NCBI GenBank assembly: GCA_049641805.1
Contig: JBARNX010000017.1
Coordinates: 1 to 20,199, forward strand
Direction of reading: 5' to 3'
Origin: UBA5738 sp049641805
GTDB lineage: Bacteria > Patescibacteriota > Minisyncoccia > Minisyncoccales > UBA5738
Length of the DNA: 20,199 nt
In this document: positions 6,738-13,764 of the stretch, one piece after another
How the letters are laid out: each line of letters starts with the position of its first letter
Numbering within the stretch: position 1 is the first letter of the stretch
Made by a program: the position numbers and the translations under genes
The notes under the pieces: model-generated
Database searches by the model: none
Told to the model about the DNA's origin: nothing
Seen by the model: only the letters and a program-made list of their open reading frames with translations

Positions 6738-9161
6738 TCACCTCCCGCAGCACTTCTTGTATTTTTTGCCGCTGCCGCACGGGCAGGGGGAGTTGCGGTC
6801 GATTTTGCTGTGGTCGGCGAATGATTTCTTCGGCTCGGGTTTGGCAACCGCGTTTGGATTGATCGAAACATTCAACAGATTTTGCAGAATGTTGGCTTCA
6901 ACCGTGTCCAAGAGATTGCGAAATTGCTTGTTAGCTTCGCTTTTATATTCCACCAGCGGATCCTGCTGGCCATAAGCGCGCAAACGCACCGAATCGCGCA
7001 CGCTATCCATCATCTCCAAATGTTCCTGCCAGAAAAAATCAATGGTTTTAAGCGCGATGAACCGGCCGACCCGGATCATTGCTTCCTTGCCGTTTTCCGC
7101 TTCCCGTTTGGCGTATTGATCGCTCGCTTGGCCCTTTTCGACCAGTTCCATAATATAATTATGGATTTCTTCATCGCTTTTTTGCAGAATTTCATCGCGC
7201 TTTTTGTAAATAACCTCGCGATGCTTGTTTAGAACGCTGTCATAATCCAGCAAGTGCTTGCGAATGTCAAAATTGGCGCCTTCAATCTTGGTTTGCGCCT
7301 CTTCGATCCTTTTGGAAACCATGCCCGACTCGATCGGCTGGTCCTCGGGAACTTTCAACATATCCATCAATTTTCTCATCGCCTCGCCCGCGAAAATACG
7401 CACCAAATCATCCTCGGTGGAAATGAAAAATTGCGTCGTACCCGGATCGCCCTGGCGACCGGCACGGCCGCGCAACTGGTTATCAATACGCCGAGCTTCA
7501 TGCCTTTCCGTGCCAACAATCAACAATCCGCCCGCGTCGCGCACCTTTTGCGCTTCCGCCGCAGATGAAGGATTGCCGCCCAAAATAATATCCACGCCGC
7601 GACCCGCCATATTCGTGGCAATCGTCACCGCGCCATAGCGGCCCGCTTGGGCGATGATTTCGCCTTCGCGTTCATGGTTCTTGGCGTTCAGTATCTCGTG
7701 TTTTATACCTTCCCTTTCCAGCAATTTCCCCAGATATTCGTTTTTTTCCACCGACCGGGTGCCCACCAGCATCGGCTGGCCGATTTTATTGCGTTCTTTT
7801 ATCTCGGCTACCAGCGCTAAAAATTTGCCGCGCTCGGTTTTATATATTCGGTCGGGCAAATCAACGCGCGCCAATTTATTGTTGGTCGGAATCGGCACCG
7901 AATCAAGCCCGTAAACTTTGTCGAATTCTTCGGCGGAAGTTAAAGCCGTACCGGTCATTCCCGCGAGTTTTTTATATCCTTTGAAAAGATTCTGGAAAGT
8001 GATTGACGCCAGCGTAAGCGATTCGGCCTGAACCTTTACGCCCTCTTTGGCCTCAATGGCCTGATGCAAACCGCCCGACCAGCGCCGGCCCGGCATCAAG
8101 CGGCCGGTAAACTCATCAATAATAATAACCTGGCCGTCCTTAACCACATAATCGCGATCCGGCTTGTAAAGCGCCTGGGCGCGCAATGCCTGTTCCAAAT
8201 GATGAAGATATTTTATCCCCTTCTCTTCATATATGTTTTCCATGCCCATAATCCGCTCCACTTTGGCAATACCACTTTCGGTTAAAGTCGCGGCCCGGTC
8301 TTTTTCGTCCACTTTGTAATCATCTTCGGGTTTCAACTGCGGAATTACGCGCGCGAAATCCTGATACCATTTGGAACTTTCCTCGTCCGGCGCCGAAATG
8401 ATCAGCGGCGTGCGCGCCTCGTCAATCAGAATCGAATCGACTTCATCAACGATAGCGTAGTTAAAACCGCGCTGGACTTTGTCTTCCAAACGATAAGCCA
8501 TATTGTCGCGCAGATAATCAAATCCAAATTCGTTATTGGTGCCATAGGTGATATCGGCGGCATAGGCTTCCCGGCGCGAACAAGGCCGCAAGAAATCCTG
8601 CGAAATATGGAATGACCCCAAATTGTCGCGCATCGTATCCTCGGTTTCCTGTGCTTTTTTATAATTCGGATCGTATAAGAACGACTGATCGTGATTGATA
8701 CAGCCGGTGCTCAAGCCCAAGGCGTGATACACTTGCCCCATCCAAACGCAATCGCGGCGCGCCAGATAATCGTTAACCGTAACCAAATGCACCCCCTCCC
8801 CCGACAGCGCGTTCAAATACACCGGCGCGGTGGCGGTCAAAGTTTTGCCTTCGCCGGTTTTCATTTCCGCGATCTTTCCCTGGTGCAAAACAATGCCGCC
8901 CATCAGCTGAACATCAAAATGGCGCTGGCCCAAATTGCGGCGCGCGGCTTCCCGCGCCAAAGCAAACGCCTCGGGCAGAATATCGTCCAAAACCGCGCCT
9001 TTGGCCAGACGGTCCTTAAACCCCGCGGTTTTGTCTTTGATCCGTTCATCGCTCAACTCCCGGAAATTTTTTTCCAAGCCATTGATCGCGTCCACCTCGG
9101 GCTGTAGTTTCTTGAAATAATTTTTGTTTTCGTCGCCAAAAATCTTGGTTAATATGGACAT
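6738..9161 (-). CDS. secA: Preprotein translocase ATPase SecA
   Basis: Motor ATPase that pushes unfolded preproteins through SecYEG. The 807-residue product has a Walker A motif MKTGEGKT (about 100-107), VNDYLARRD, the GTNNEFGFDYLRDNM motif, a Walker B region VDEVDSILIDEARTPL, then the preprotein-binding region, AGMTGTA, and helicase-type motif GRAGRQGDPG in the second nucleotide-binding domain. The C terminus ends in a Zn-binding SEC-C motif, CPCGSGKKYKKCC, used for SecB or ribosome contact. The length is normal for compact SecA. ATG at 9161 (MSILTKIFG) is chosen over a TTG five codons upstream because family N termini start there. No Shine-Dalgarno. It lies downstream of hpf, a widely conserved order, and secDF lies 4-6 kb further on. 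Confidence 0.97.
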   Translation of the reverse strand: MSILTKIFGDENKNYFKKLQPEVDAINGLEKNFRELSDERIKDKTAGFKDRLAKGAVLDDILPEAFALAREAARRNLGQRHFDVQLMGGIVLHQGKIAEMKTGEGKTLTATAPVYLNALSGEGVHLVTVNDYLARRDCVWMGQVYHALGLSTGCINHDQSFLYDPNYKKAQETEDTMRDNLGSFHISQDFLRPCSRREAYAADITYGTNNEFGFDYLRDNMAYRLEDKVQRGFNYAIVDEVDSILIDEARTPLIISAPDEESSKWYQDFARVIPQLKPEDDYKVDEKDRAATLTESGIAKVERIMGMENIYEEKGIKYLHHLEQALRAQALYKPDRDYVVKDGQVIIIDEFTGRLMPGRRWSGGLHQAIEAKEGVKVQAESLTLASITFQNLFKGYKKLAGMTGTALTSAEEFDKVYGLDSVPIPTNNKLARVDLPDRIYKTERGKFLALVAEIKERNKIGQPMLVGTRSVEKNEYLGKLLEREGIKHEILNAKNHEREGEIIAQAGRYGAVTIATNMAGRGVDIILGGNPSSAAEAQKVRDAGGLLIVGTERHEARRIDNQLRGRAGRQGDPGTTQFFISTEDDLVRIFAGEAMRKLMDMLKVPEDQPIESGMVSKRIEEAQTKIEGANFDIRKHLLDYDSVLNKHREVIYKKRDEILQKSDEEIHNYIMELVEKGQASDQYAKREAENGKEAMIRVGRFIALKTIDFFWQEHLEMMDSVRDSVRLRAYGQQDPLVEYKSEANKQFRNLLDTVEANILQNLLNVSINPNAVAKPEPKKSFADHSKIDRNSPCPCGSGKKYKKCCGR

Positions 9162-9164
9162 AAT

Positions 9165-9275
9165 GCCGAATATCAAATTCCCAAAAAATGCCGAATTCCA
9201 AAAATTTAAAAATTGGATATTCTGTCATTTTGACATTTATTGGAAATTGGTAATTTTAAACTGGAATTTGATTTA
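9165..9275. repeat. AT-rich imperfect inverted repeat upstream of secA
   Basis: The leader region of secA consists of mutually complementary A/T-rich words (ATCAAATTCC near 9172-9181 against GGAATTTGAT near 9263-9272) around a small central stem, TGTCA-TTT-TGACA. It is built like the secD-secF spacer and the region after murB. No clear promoter was found in it. Confidence 0.45.
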
Positions 9276-9316
9276 TGCCCTCTCATTGTAGACCAATCCA
9301 TAAAAAAAGAAAGTGG

Positions 9317-9436
9317 CTAAAACGGCTCCGGACGACATCCGCCCTGTTGGTCGCGCGCATCGGCGCGCGCGGCATATTCTTTAAATTTTTCCCCGCGATT
9401 GCCCAGAAGAAGATCTCCCGGGCAATCATTGTCCAC
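9317..9436 (-). CDS. Possible 39-residue protein with perfect Shine-Dalgarno
   Basis: A GTG-started ORF of 39 codons (begins MDNDCPGDLLLGNRGEKFKE) is preceded by AAGGAGGTGA, a full match to the standard 16S rRNA 3' tail (minus strand, 9444-9453), with 8-10 bases to the GTG. The peptide is polar, with two Cys and no membrane segment, and no family is recognised. The same DNA contains stable inverted repeats: GATTGCCC with GGGCAATC (9394-9426 area) and a CGCGCG stem near 9355-9373. It could therefore instead be a structured RNA. It lies between hpf and secA, just downstream of the 191-bp palindromic element. Confidence 0.4.
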   Translation of the reverse strand: MDNDCPGDLLLGNRGEKFKEYAARADARDQQGGCRPEPF

Positions 9437-9470
9437 CGCTTTTTCACCTCCTTGCATATTGATAATTCAT

Positions 9471-9661
9471 TAGACCTACTGCTTAAAGATTTCCGTAGCG
9501 AAATTTTCAGATTTCGGGGCAGAAGCGATTTTGCGTAGCAAAATATGCGAGCCGGATGAAGAATGAGGAGGCATGCTTAAACTAAGTCTGTCGACGAATG
9601 ATGAATTCGGCGCAGCCGAAATATGGAAATTGCAGTAGGAAATCTTTAAGCAGTAGGTCTA
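9471..9661. mobile_element. 191-bp palindromic MITE-like element with 24-bp perfect ends
   Basis: The ends are a perfect 24-bp inverted repeat, outer bases TAGACCTACTGCTTAAAGAT (9471-9494 against 9638-9661). Weaker pairing continues inward for roughly 30 more bases. The outermost bases are TA on both sides, as when a Tc1/mariner-IS630-type element duplicates its TA target; this family link is inferred. The 143-bp centre has no transposase. The element starts 6 bases after the hpf stop, so it forms the 3' end of the hpf transcript and may act as an RNA stem. Confidence 0.65.
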
Positions 9662-9666
9662 TTAGC

Positions 9667-10014
9667 TTATTTCCGTTTTTTGTCAAGCATTTTTTCCTTG
9701 AAGTCCGTAATTTGGCGCTGGAGATCGTCACGCACTTCGACAATGGCTTTTTCCAGATCGTCGGCGCTTTTGGCCGCGCGCAGTTTGTTACGGTGAAAAG
9801 CAAGCAAAACTTCGGCGCGGCAAATATCGCCCTTGCGATGATGCAAAGTGGTGCGGCCCACTTCGACAACCGCCTCGATTTTGGAAACCAGCGACGGATC
9901 GTCAACTTCTTGCAACAAGTCGAAATATTTTTCCAGCGACCCGATCTTTTCCTCGACAAACTCGCGCAGCGACGGCGTCATTTCGATATTCTTGGTTTTA
10001 ACGATTATATTCAT
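9667..10014 (-). CDS. hpf: Ribosome hibernation promoting factor, short form
   Basis: HPF/YfiA family protein that binds the 30S subunit in the mRNA/tRNA channel and helps silence ribosomes in stationary phase or stress. The 115-residue product has the beta-alpha-beta-beta-beta-alpha pattern: MNIIVKTKNIEMTPSLREFVEEKIGSLEKYF, the VEVGRTTLHHRKGDICRAEV strands, then the long helix DDLEKAIVEVRDDLQRQITDFKEKML. It lacks the long C-terminal dimerisation domain, so it is a short-form HPF. ATG at 10014 fits the family start; an in-frame TTG 11 codons upstream is unlikely. A TATAAT at 10039-10044 would give a short leader. The gene precedes secA, an order also seen in Firmicutes. Confidence 0.92.
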   Translation of the reverse strand: MNIIVKTKNIEMTPSLREFVEEKIGSLEKYFDLLQEVDDPSLVSKIEAVVEVGRTTLHHRKGDICRAEVLLAFHRNKLRAAKSADDLEKAIVEVRDDLQRQITDFKEKMLDKKRK

Positions 10015-10038
10015 GGTTTTATCTGATCTGTTTATATG

Positions 10039-10044
10039 ATTATA
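10039..10044 (-). promoter_or_regulatory. Candidate -10 box for hpf
   Basis: A perfect TATAAT on the minus strand 24 bases before the hpf ATG. No good -35 hexamer is found at 16-18 bases. It lies just downstream of the repeat element at 10064-10157, which thus abuts the hpf promoter. Confidence 0.4.
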
Positions 10045-10063
10045 CAAACTAAATACAACTTGA

Positions 10064-10157
10064 CTTACGCAGTTGAATTTTCCCGCAAGGGTCTAACCCT
10101 CGCATTAGCGAGGGATAAACCCTTGCTTTGCGCGTATTTAATGCCAACTGCGTAGCC
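10064..10157. repeat. Composite inverted-repeat element with hairpin module A, copy 3
   Basis: Outer arms TACGCAGTTG (10066-10075) and CAACTGCGTA (10145-10154) enclose a hairpin with 18-base arms (10085-10102 and 10109-10126, 16 of 18 paired) and a 6-base loop. The arm GCAAGGGTCTAACCCTCG is nearly the same as in the element at 75-230, with the same central A/T mismatch, but the outer ends differ. CTTGA occurs just outside both ends (10059-10063, 10158-10162) and could be a short target duplication. Confidence 0.6.
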
Positions 10158-10230
10158 CTTGATACAAATTATCAAAACGGATTATCCCGCTTTTTTATTA
10201 AAAATCCGCTTTATTTCGCGGCTTATCGAC

Positions 10231-10269
10231 AACAAAAGAATATTTTAGATAAATATTCTCTTGTTGTTA
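10231..10269. repeat. AT-rich hairpin downstream of basic-peptide ORFs
   Basis: A 17-bp stem with one mismatch: ACAACAAAAGAATATTT pairs with AAATATTCTCTTGTTGT across a short loop. It lies just past the stop of the 30-codon basic ORF and may end or stabilise that transcript. It lacks a clear U-tract. Confidence 0.5.
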
Positions 10270-10281
10270 AGATTGCTTTAA

Positions 10282-10374
10282 TTATTTGTTGGAAATCTTT
10301 TTCTTGCTTTTCCGATTCTTTATTTTGGTCTCTTTTGAAGGCCGTTGTTTCTTTCTCTTGGGAACTTGAACCAT
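10282..10374 (-). CDS. Possible 30-residue basic peptide
   Basis: An ATG-started 30-codon ORF begins MVQVPKRKKQRPSKETKIKN and continues with more Lys/Arg; about half its residues are basic. It resembles the basic tails of ribosomal or nucleic-acid-binding proteins, but no family is recognised and there is no zinc motif. A GGAGG sequence occurs upstream but is 24 bases from the ATG, too far for normal use. It lies about 50 bases after another tiny Lys-rich ORF on the same strand and ends just before a hairpin. Low confidence as a gene; the pairing of two basic micro-ORFs is the main support. Confidence 0.33.
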   Translation of the reverse strand: MVQVPKRKKQRPSKETKIKNRKSKKKISNK

Positions 10375-10421
10375 ATTTTTAATTAAAGCTTTTTATTTCC
10401 TCCCGTTCGGCTCAAAGAAAA

Positions 10422-10496
10422 CTATCTCTTCTTTGCAACCTTCTTCTTTGCTTTCGGTTTTGCTTTCGGTTTTGCCTTAGCTTTTTTTGCTGCCAT
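10422..10496 (-). CDS. 24-residue Lys/Ala/Pro-rich histone H1-like peptide
   Basis: The ORF encodes MAAKKAKAKPKAKPKAKKKV and four more residues (AKKR), then TAG. AKPK repeats with only Lys, Ala, Pro, Val and Arg are typical of histone H1-like bacterial DNA- or RNA-binding tails. Short repeats can arise by chance in A-rich DNA, but uninterrupted K/A/P codons in only one frame, with a well-placed ATG, favour a real peptide. No Shine-Dalgarno. A strong hairpin (10553-10583) lies in its leader. It would be a nucleoid- or rRNA-associated peptide if expressed. Confidence 0.5.
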   Translation of the reverse strand: MAAKKAKAKPKAKPKAKKKVAKKR

Positions 10497-10552
10497 GGTT
10501 TTTAAAATTATTTTAAAATTACTTCTAAAAATTTTCGACCGTTATTTTTTGC

Positions 10553-10583
10553 TCGCGAAATTTTTGTTAAAAAAATTTCGCGA
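10553..10583. repeat. 13-bp perfect hairpin upstream of Lys-rich peptide
   Basis: Arms TCGCGAAATTTTT (10553-10565) and its exact complement (10571-10583) with a 5-base loop. No U-tract follows on the minus strand. It would sit in the 5' leader of the Lys-rich ORF or at the 3' end of the murB transcript. Beyond it, 10584-10650 holds only AT-rich sequence with an isolated TTGACA and one DnaA-box match. Confidence 0.6.
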
Positions 10584-10650
10584 CAACTGTTATATTTATT
10601 TTTTCATGTCGCAAAACTTTGTCAAGTGTGGATAACTTTTTTTTAATTAA

Positions 10651-10749
10651 AAATGTAAAAATCAAAACGACAATGTAAAAATGAAAGATGTCCGCATTGC
10701 GACACTTCAACATTTTAATTTGTCATTTTACATTTTGATTTTTACATTT
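10651..10749. repeat. Inverted repeat downstream of murB
   Basis: Perfect 17-bp ends AAATGTAAAAATCAAAA (10651-10667) and complement (10733-10749), with more imperfect pairing inside and a small TGTC/GACA stem at the centre. It begins directly after the murB stop and is of the same style as the spacers at 1192-1301 and 9165-9275. Confidence 0.6.
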
Positions 10750-10755
10750 CAAATT

Positions 10756-11634
10756 TTATAAGATTTCAATCTCTTCTTTCATTTCCACGCCGAATTTTTC
10801 TTTGGCCGCGGATTTTATTTGCGCGATGATATCTTTGACATTTTGCGCGGTCGCGCCGCCGCGATTCACAATAAAATTGGAATGTTTCTCCGAAACTTGC
10901 GCGCCGCCGATCGATTTGCCTTTGAATCCGCAGTCATCGATTATTTTTCCGGCAAAAAATCCCGGCGGATTGAGAAACACCGAACCGGCCGAGGGATATT
11001 CCAGCGGCTGAGTGGTTGATTTTTTGGCAAGATATTCATCCATCAACGATTTGATATCTTCTCGATTGCCTTTTGCCAGCGAAATATCCGCCGCCGCGAT
11101 CACCAAATTTTTGTCGTGTTTGAATACGCTTTCGCGGTAAGAAAAACCGCACTCCGATTTTACGAAAACTTTTTCTTCAATGCCTTTCGTCAAAATTTCG
11201 ATCACCCTTACCTTGCGAACACATTCGGAAATCTCGCCATGAAACGCGCCCGCGTTGCCCCGGATCGCCCCGCCCGCGGTTCCCGGTATGCCGGCCGCCC
11301 ATTCCATTCCGGTCAGCGAACGCTCCAGCGCATAACGCGCGAGCGCGGCCAGCGGCATACCGGCGCCAACGGCAAGCAAAACGCGCGCGCCTTCCTCTTT
11401 GACTTCAATCGAATTATTTTCGATTTTTAACACCATGCCCGGATAGCCTTCATCGGAAAACAAAACATTACTGCCGCCGCCCAAAACAAAGAACGGGAAT
11501 TTGTTTTCCCGCGCCACTTCCACTCCGGCGATTATTTCGTTCGTATCGCTTGCCGCGAACATCACTCGAGCCGGTCCGCCGATGCGATAGGTGCAATATG
11601 CGGCCAGCGGTTCATTTTTTCTGATTGTCGACAT
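10756..11634 (-). CDS. murB: UDP-N-acetylenolpyruvoylglucosamine reductase MurB
   Basis: FAD enzyme that reduces UDP-GlcNAc-enolpyruvate to UDP-MurNAc with NADPH, the second step of peptidoglycan precursor synthesis in the cytoplasm. 292 residues. FAD-binding motifs are FFVLGGGSNVLFSDEG (48-63) and GMEWAAGIPGTAGGAIRGNAGA (109-130). Catalytic Arg is in SYRES (Arg167), and the proton-donor Ser is in PSAGSVFLNP (214-223). GAQVSEKHSNFIVN (244-257) shows the type II (short) form. ATG at 11634 fits family N termini; no Shine-Dalgarno. It lies 114 bases after the O-antigen ligase gene and may be read from the same transcript. The spacer between them shows nothing notable. Confidence 0.96.
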   Translation of the reverse strand: MSTIRKNEPLAAYCTYRIGGPARVMFAASDTNEIIAGVEVARENKFPFFVLGGGSNVLFSDEGYPGMVLKIENNSIEVKEEGARVLLAVGAGMPLAALARYALERSLTGMEWAAGIPGTAGGAIRGNAGAFHGEISECVRKVRVIEILTKGIEEKVFVKSECGFSYRESVFKHDKNLVIAAADISLAKGNREDIKSLMDEYLAKKSTTQPLEYPSAGSVFLNPPGFFAGKIIDDCGFKGKSIGGAQVSEKHSNFIVNRGGATAQNVKDIIAQIKSAAKEKFGVEMKEEIEIL

Positions 11635-11748
11635 AAAAATTATTGATTTGCAACCTTCGCCGAAAAATTAATTTGCTGAAGTTTGGCCTCGCCTTTAAAC
11701 TCGAGGCAATGGAAAACGCGAATACCTCCGGCAGAGATTTCATTGATT

Positions 11749-13716
11749 TTAATTCGCGGCCCGGGATCGAATTGCGTTTATTTGTTCCAATATCGTTTTT
11801 GACTGCGCGTTATTCGGGTATAAATCATAGGCCTGCCGTGCCAGCGCCGCCGCTTCGTCCGGTTGCGATTGGTAAAGTTTCGTCCGGGCCAAATCCCAAT
11901 AACTTTGCTGGTTTTTCGGCGACAGTTTTTGGGCTTTTTCCAGCGCGTCCCAAGCCAAAGTTAATTTTGATTTGTCAAATTTCGACCAACTGTTGTAAAC
12001 CCGCCCCAATTGCAAATATGATTGGAAATCAAGAGGCGATTCCCGGACGCTGTTTTCCAGTTCGCCGGCAATAAATACGAATGTTTCTTCGATTTGCTTC
12101 TGGGTGAGTTTGCCGGGAATTCCTTCGGTTTCCATTGCCTGAATCCATTGGCTGGCAAAAAATAATCTTATCTGGTACCTTCCCAATGGCGATGATCCCA
12201 GCGCTTCGCGATAAAGCTGCATTCTTTGAGGCGATCCCAATATCGAAGAAGCGGCCTGAACAGCGTTATAACCAGCCATCGCCGGACCCAGAACAAAAAA
12301 ATTAAAACATATAATGCCCGCTCCCGCCGGTGCCAAAACCTGCCACCATTCAAACGACTGCGGCCAAGCTTTTTTTTCTTGCGGTCCGGAACGATAAAGC
12401 CACGCGATGAATCCCAAACACATAAACCACATCAAATAACTCGCCACCATATCAAACACAGTCAGGTTTTGCAAAAAATACGCGCCAAGCAGCGCCGTAA
12501 ATACGCCGGCTTGGATAAAATCAATCTTCCCCGCCAAATAGCCTTTCCACAAAATATACAGCGCGGCGGCGAAAATCAAAATATAACTCGCCAGACCGAT
12601 CGCTCCCGTTTCATTCAGGGTGTCAAAAATTATATTATGCGCCCGATCATACCAGATCGCGGACGAACACTCGGGAGTTCCCAAACACGGATTGTAATAT
12701 CGCGCGAACGCCAAATTAAAATTTTCCGGCCCCCATCCCAAATAAGGCCGCTCCAAAAATCCTTTCCATGCGATATCCCAAACCACAATCCGCGCGCGGA
12801 TCGCGCCTTCGCCGAACTTTGAAGCCACTGCCGAATGAATCGCGCTCCCTTGATCGAAAGAAAGAATCACGATAGCCGTTCCGGCAATTCCCGCACCGAG
12901 CAAAATTAGCAATCCCGTTGCCTTTAACGCGATTTTTTTCCGGGTTGCCATCCATAAAATGCCAAGCAAGGCCATTCCCGCCAAAAACGCGAGTTTGACT
13001 CCGCGGGCGCCGTTGTCGATGATATCGCGAAACAAACCGTCGCGCGGATATTGAAAATTGCCGCTGACAAGACTGTTCCAACCGCGAGTGTTTTCAAAAA
13101 AAAGGCAAAATACCATTATCAAAAATGCCGCGCCGAAAAAAATTTTCAAATTTTTGTTTTCATCGAATTTTTGCGATAAAAACAAATACAGCGCGATGAA
13201 AATATTAAATAAAAGATAAGCGGCCCAGAAAGAATCGTTGCCAATAAACCCGCCGCCGCGCGATGTTTCGCGCAGATCAAAAATCGCCTGCACTCCGATA
13301 ATCAACGCGACTCCGACGCTGGCGCCAAACAACCGCCGCCAATCTCTTTTTTCAAACACCGACGATATAACGATCATAAACGCGGTTAAATGAGAAAGCA
13401 TCAAAATCCCGCCCATCCGTTCGAATTTCGACCAAAAACTGGCCGAAAAATCCGCGCCGAAAATCGCGCTGGCAAAAGATACGCCCCAAAACAACAGCGC
13501 GGCGGCGATCAACGGATTTTTTAAATCCGGCCGATACTCCTTCCATCGCCAAGCAAGAGCAACCCAAATAAAAAATACCATTTCGGCCAACGCCATAAAA
13601 TAAATCCCTTTGGGCCCCACGAACGGAAAATAAAAATCCATGTTCTTTATGAATGGCGTCAGCAATAATAAAAATATTCCCGCTTTTATTGAATTTATAA
13701 GATATTTAGGATCCAT
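11749..13716 (-). CDS. O-antigen ligase/polymerase family membrane protein with TPR tail
   Basis: 655 residues. About 12 hydrophobic segments occupy 10-480, and the long loop after residue 300 has the Wzy/WaaL-type motifs RARIVVWDIAWKGFLERPYLGWGPENF and YDRAHNIIFDTLNETGAIG (His and Arg typical of O-antigen ligases, PF04932). Residues about 565-650 form two tetratricopeptide repeats (LGRVYNSW…LAWDALEKAQKLSPKN; YWDLARTKLYQ…ARQAYDLYP). It would polymerise or transfer a lipid-linked glycan at the outer face of the membrane; for a lineage without a known outer membrane, S-layer or other surface glycan is the likely target. It follows the NDP-sugar dehydratase gene by 48 bases in the same orientation. 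ATG at 13716, no Shine-Dalgarno. Confidence 0.85.
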   Translation of the reverse strand: MDPKYLINSIKAGIFLLLLTPFIKNMDFYFPFVGPKGIYFMALAEMVFFIWVALAWRWKEYRPDLKNPLIAAALLFWGVSFASAIFGADFSASFWSKFERMGGILMLSHLTAFMIVISSVFEKRDWRRLFGASVGVALIIGVQAIFDLRETSRGGGFIGNDSFWAAYLLFNIFIALYLFLSQKFDENKNLKIFFGAAFLIMVFCLFFENTRGWNSLVSGNFQYPRDGLFRDIIDNGARGVKLAFLAGMALLGILWMATRKKIALKATGLLILLGAGIAGTAIVILSFDQGSAIHSAVASKFGEGAIRARIVVWDIAWKGFLERPYLGWGPENFNLAFARYYNPCLGTPECSSAIWYDRAHNIIFDTLNETGAIGLASYILIFAAALYILWKGYLAGKIDFIQAGVFTALLGAYFLQNLTVFDMVASYLMWFMCLGFIAWLYRSGPQEKKAWPQSFEWWQVLAPAGAGIICFNFFVLGPAMAGYNAVQAASSILGSPQRMQLYREALGSSPLGRYQIRLFFASQWIQAMETEGIPGKLTQKQIEETFVFIAGELENSVRESPLDFQSYLQLGRVYNSWSKFDKSKLTLAWDALEKAQKLSPKNQQSYWDLARTKLYQSQPDEAAALARQAYDLYPNNAQSKTILEQINAIRSRAAN

Positions 13717-13764
13717 TTTGGTATGAAATTATAAAAATTCCGCGGCCTCTTTCGAAAAGCGAAT

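Noticed and set aside
9444..9453. TCACCTCCTT on the plus strand as a 16S rRNA 3' end
   Set aside because: The flanking sequence shows no 16S helix 45 or other rRNA similarity; it is a Shine-Dalgarno on the opposite strand.
9582..9959. 125-codon minus-strand ORF overlapping hpf
   Set aside because: It is hpf read in another frame and running on into the palindromic element. Its end resembles a plus-strand ORF across the other arm only because the arms are inverted copies.
10128..10382. 84-codon ORF on the plus strand
   Set aside because: It starts inside the repeat element, lies antisense to the basic micro-ORFs and a hairpin, and shows no recognisable domain.
10627..10635. Perfect DnaA box (TTATCCACA on the minus strand) in an AT-rich region beside TTGACA, as a possible replication origin or promoter
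   Set aside because: Only one box is seen, no dnaA or dnaN gene is near, and the TTGACA has no acceptable -10 at 16-18 bases. A single 9-mer match can be chance.
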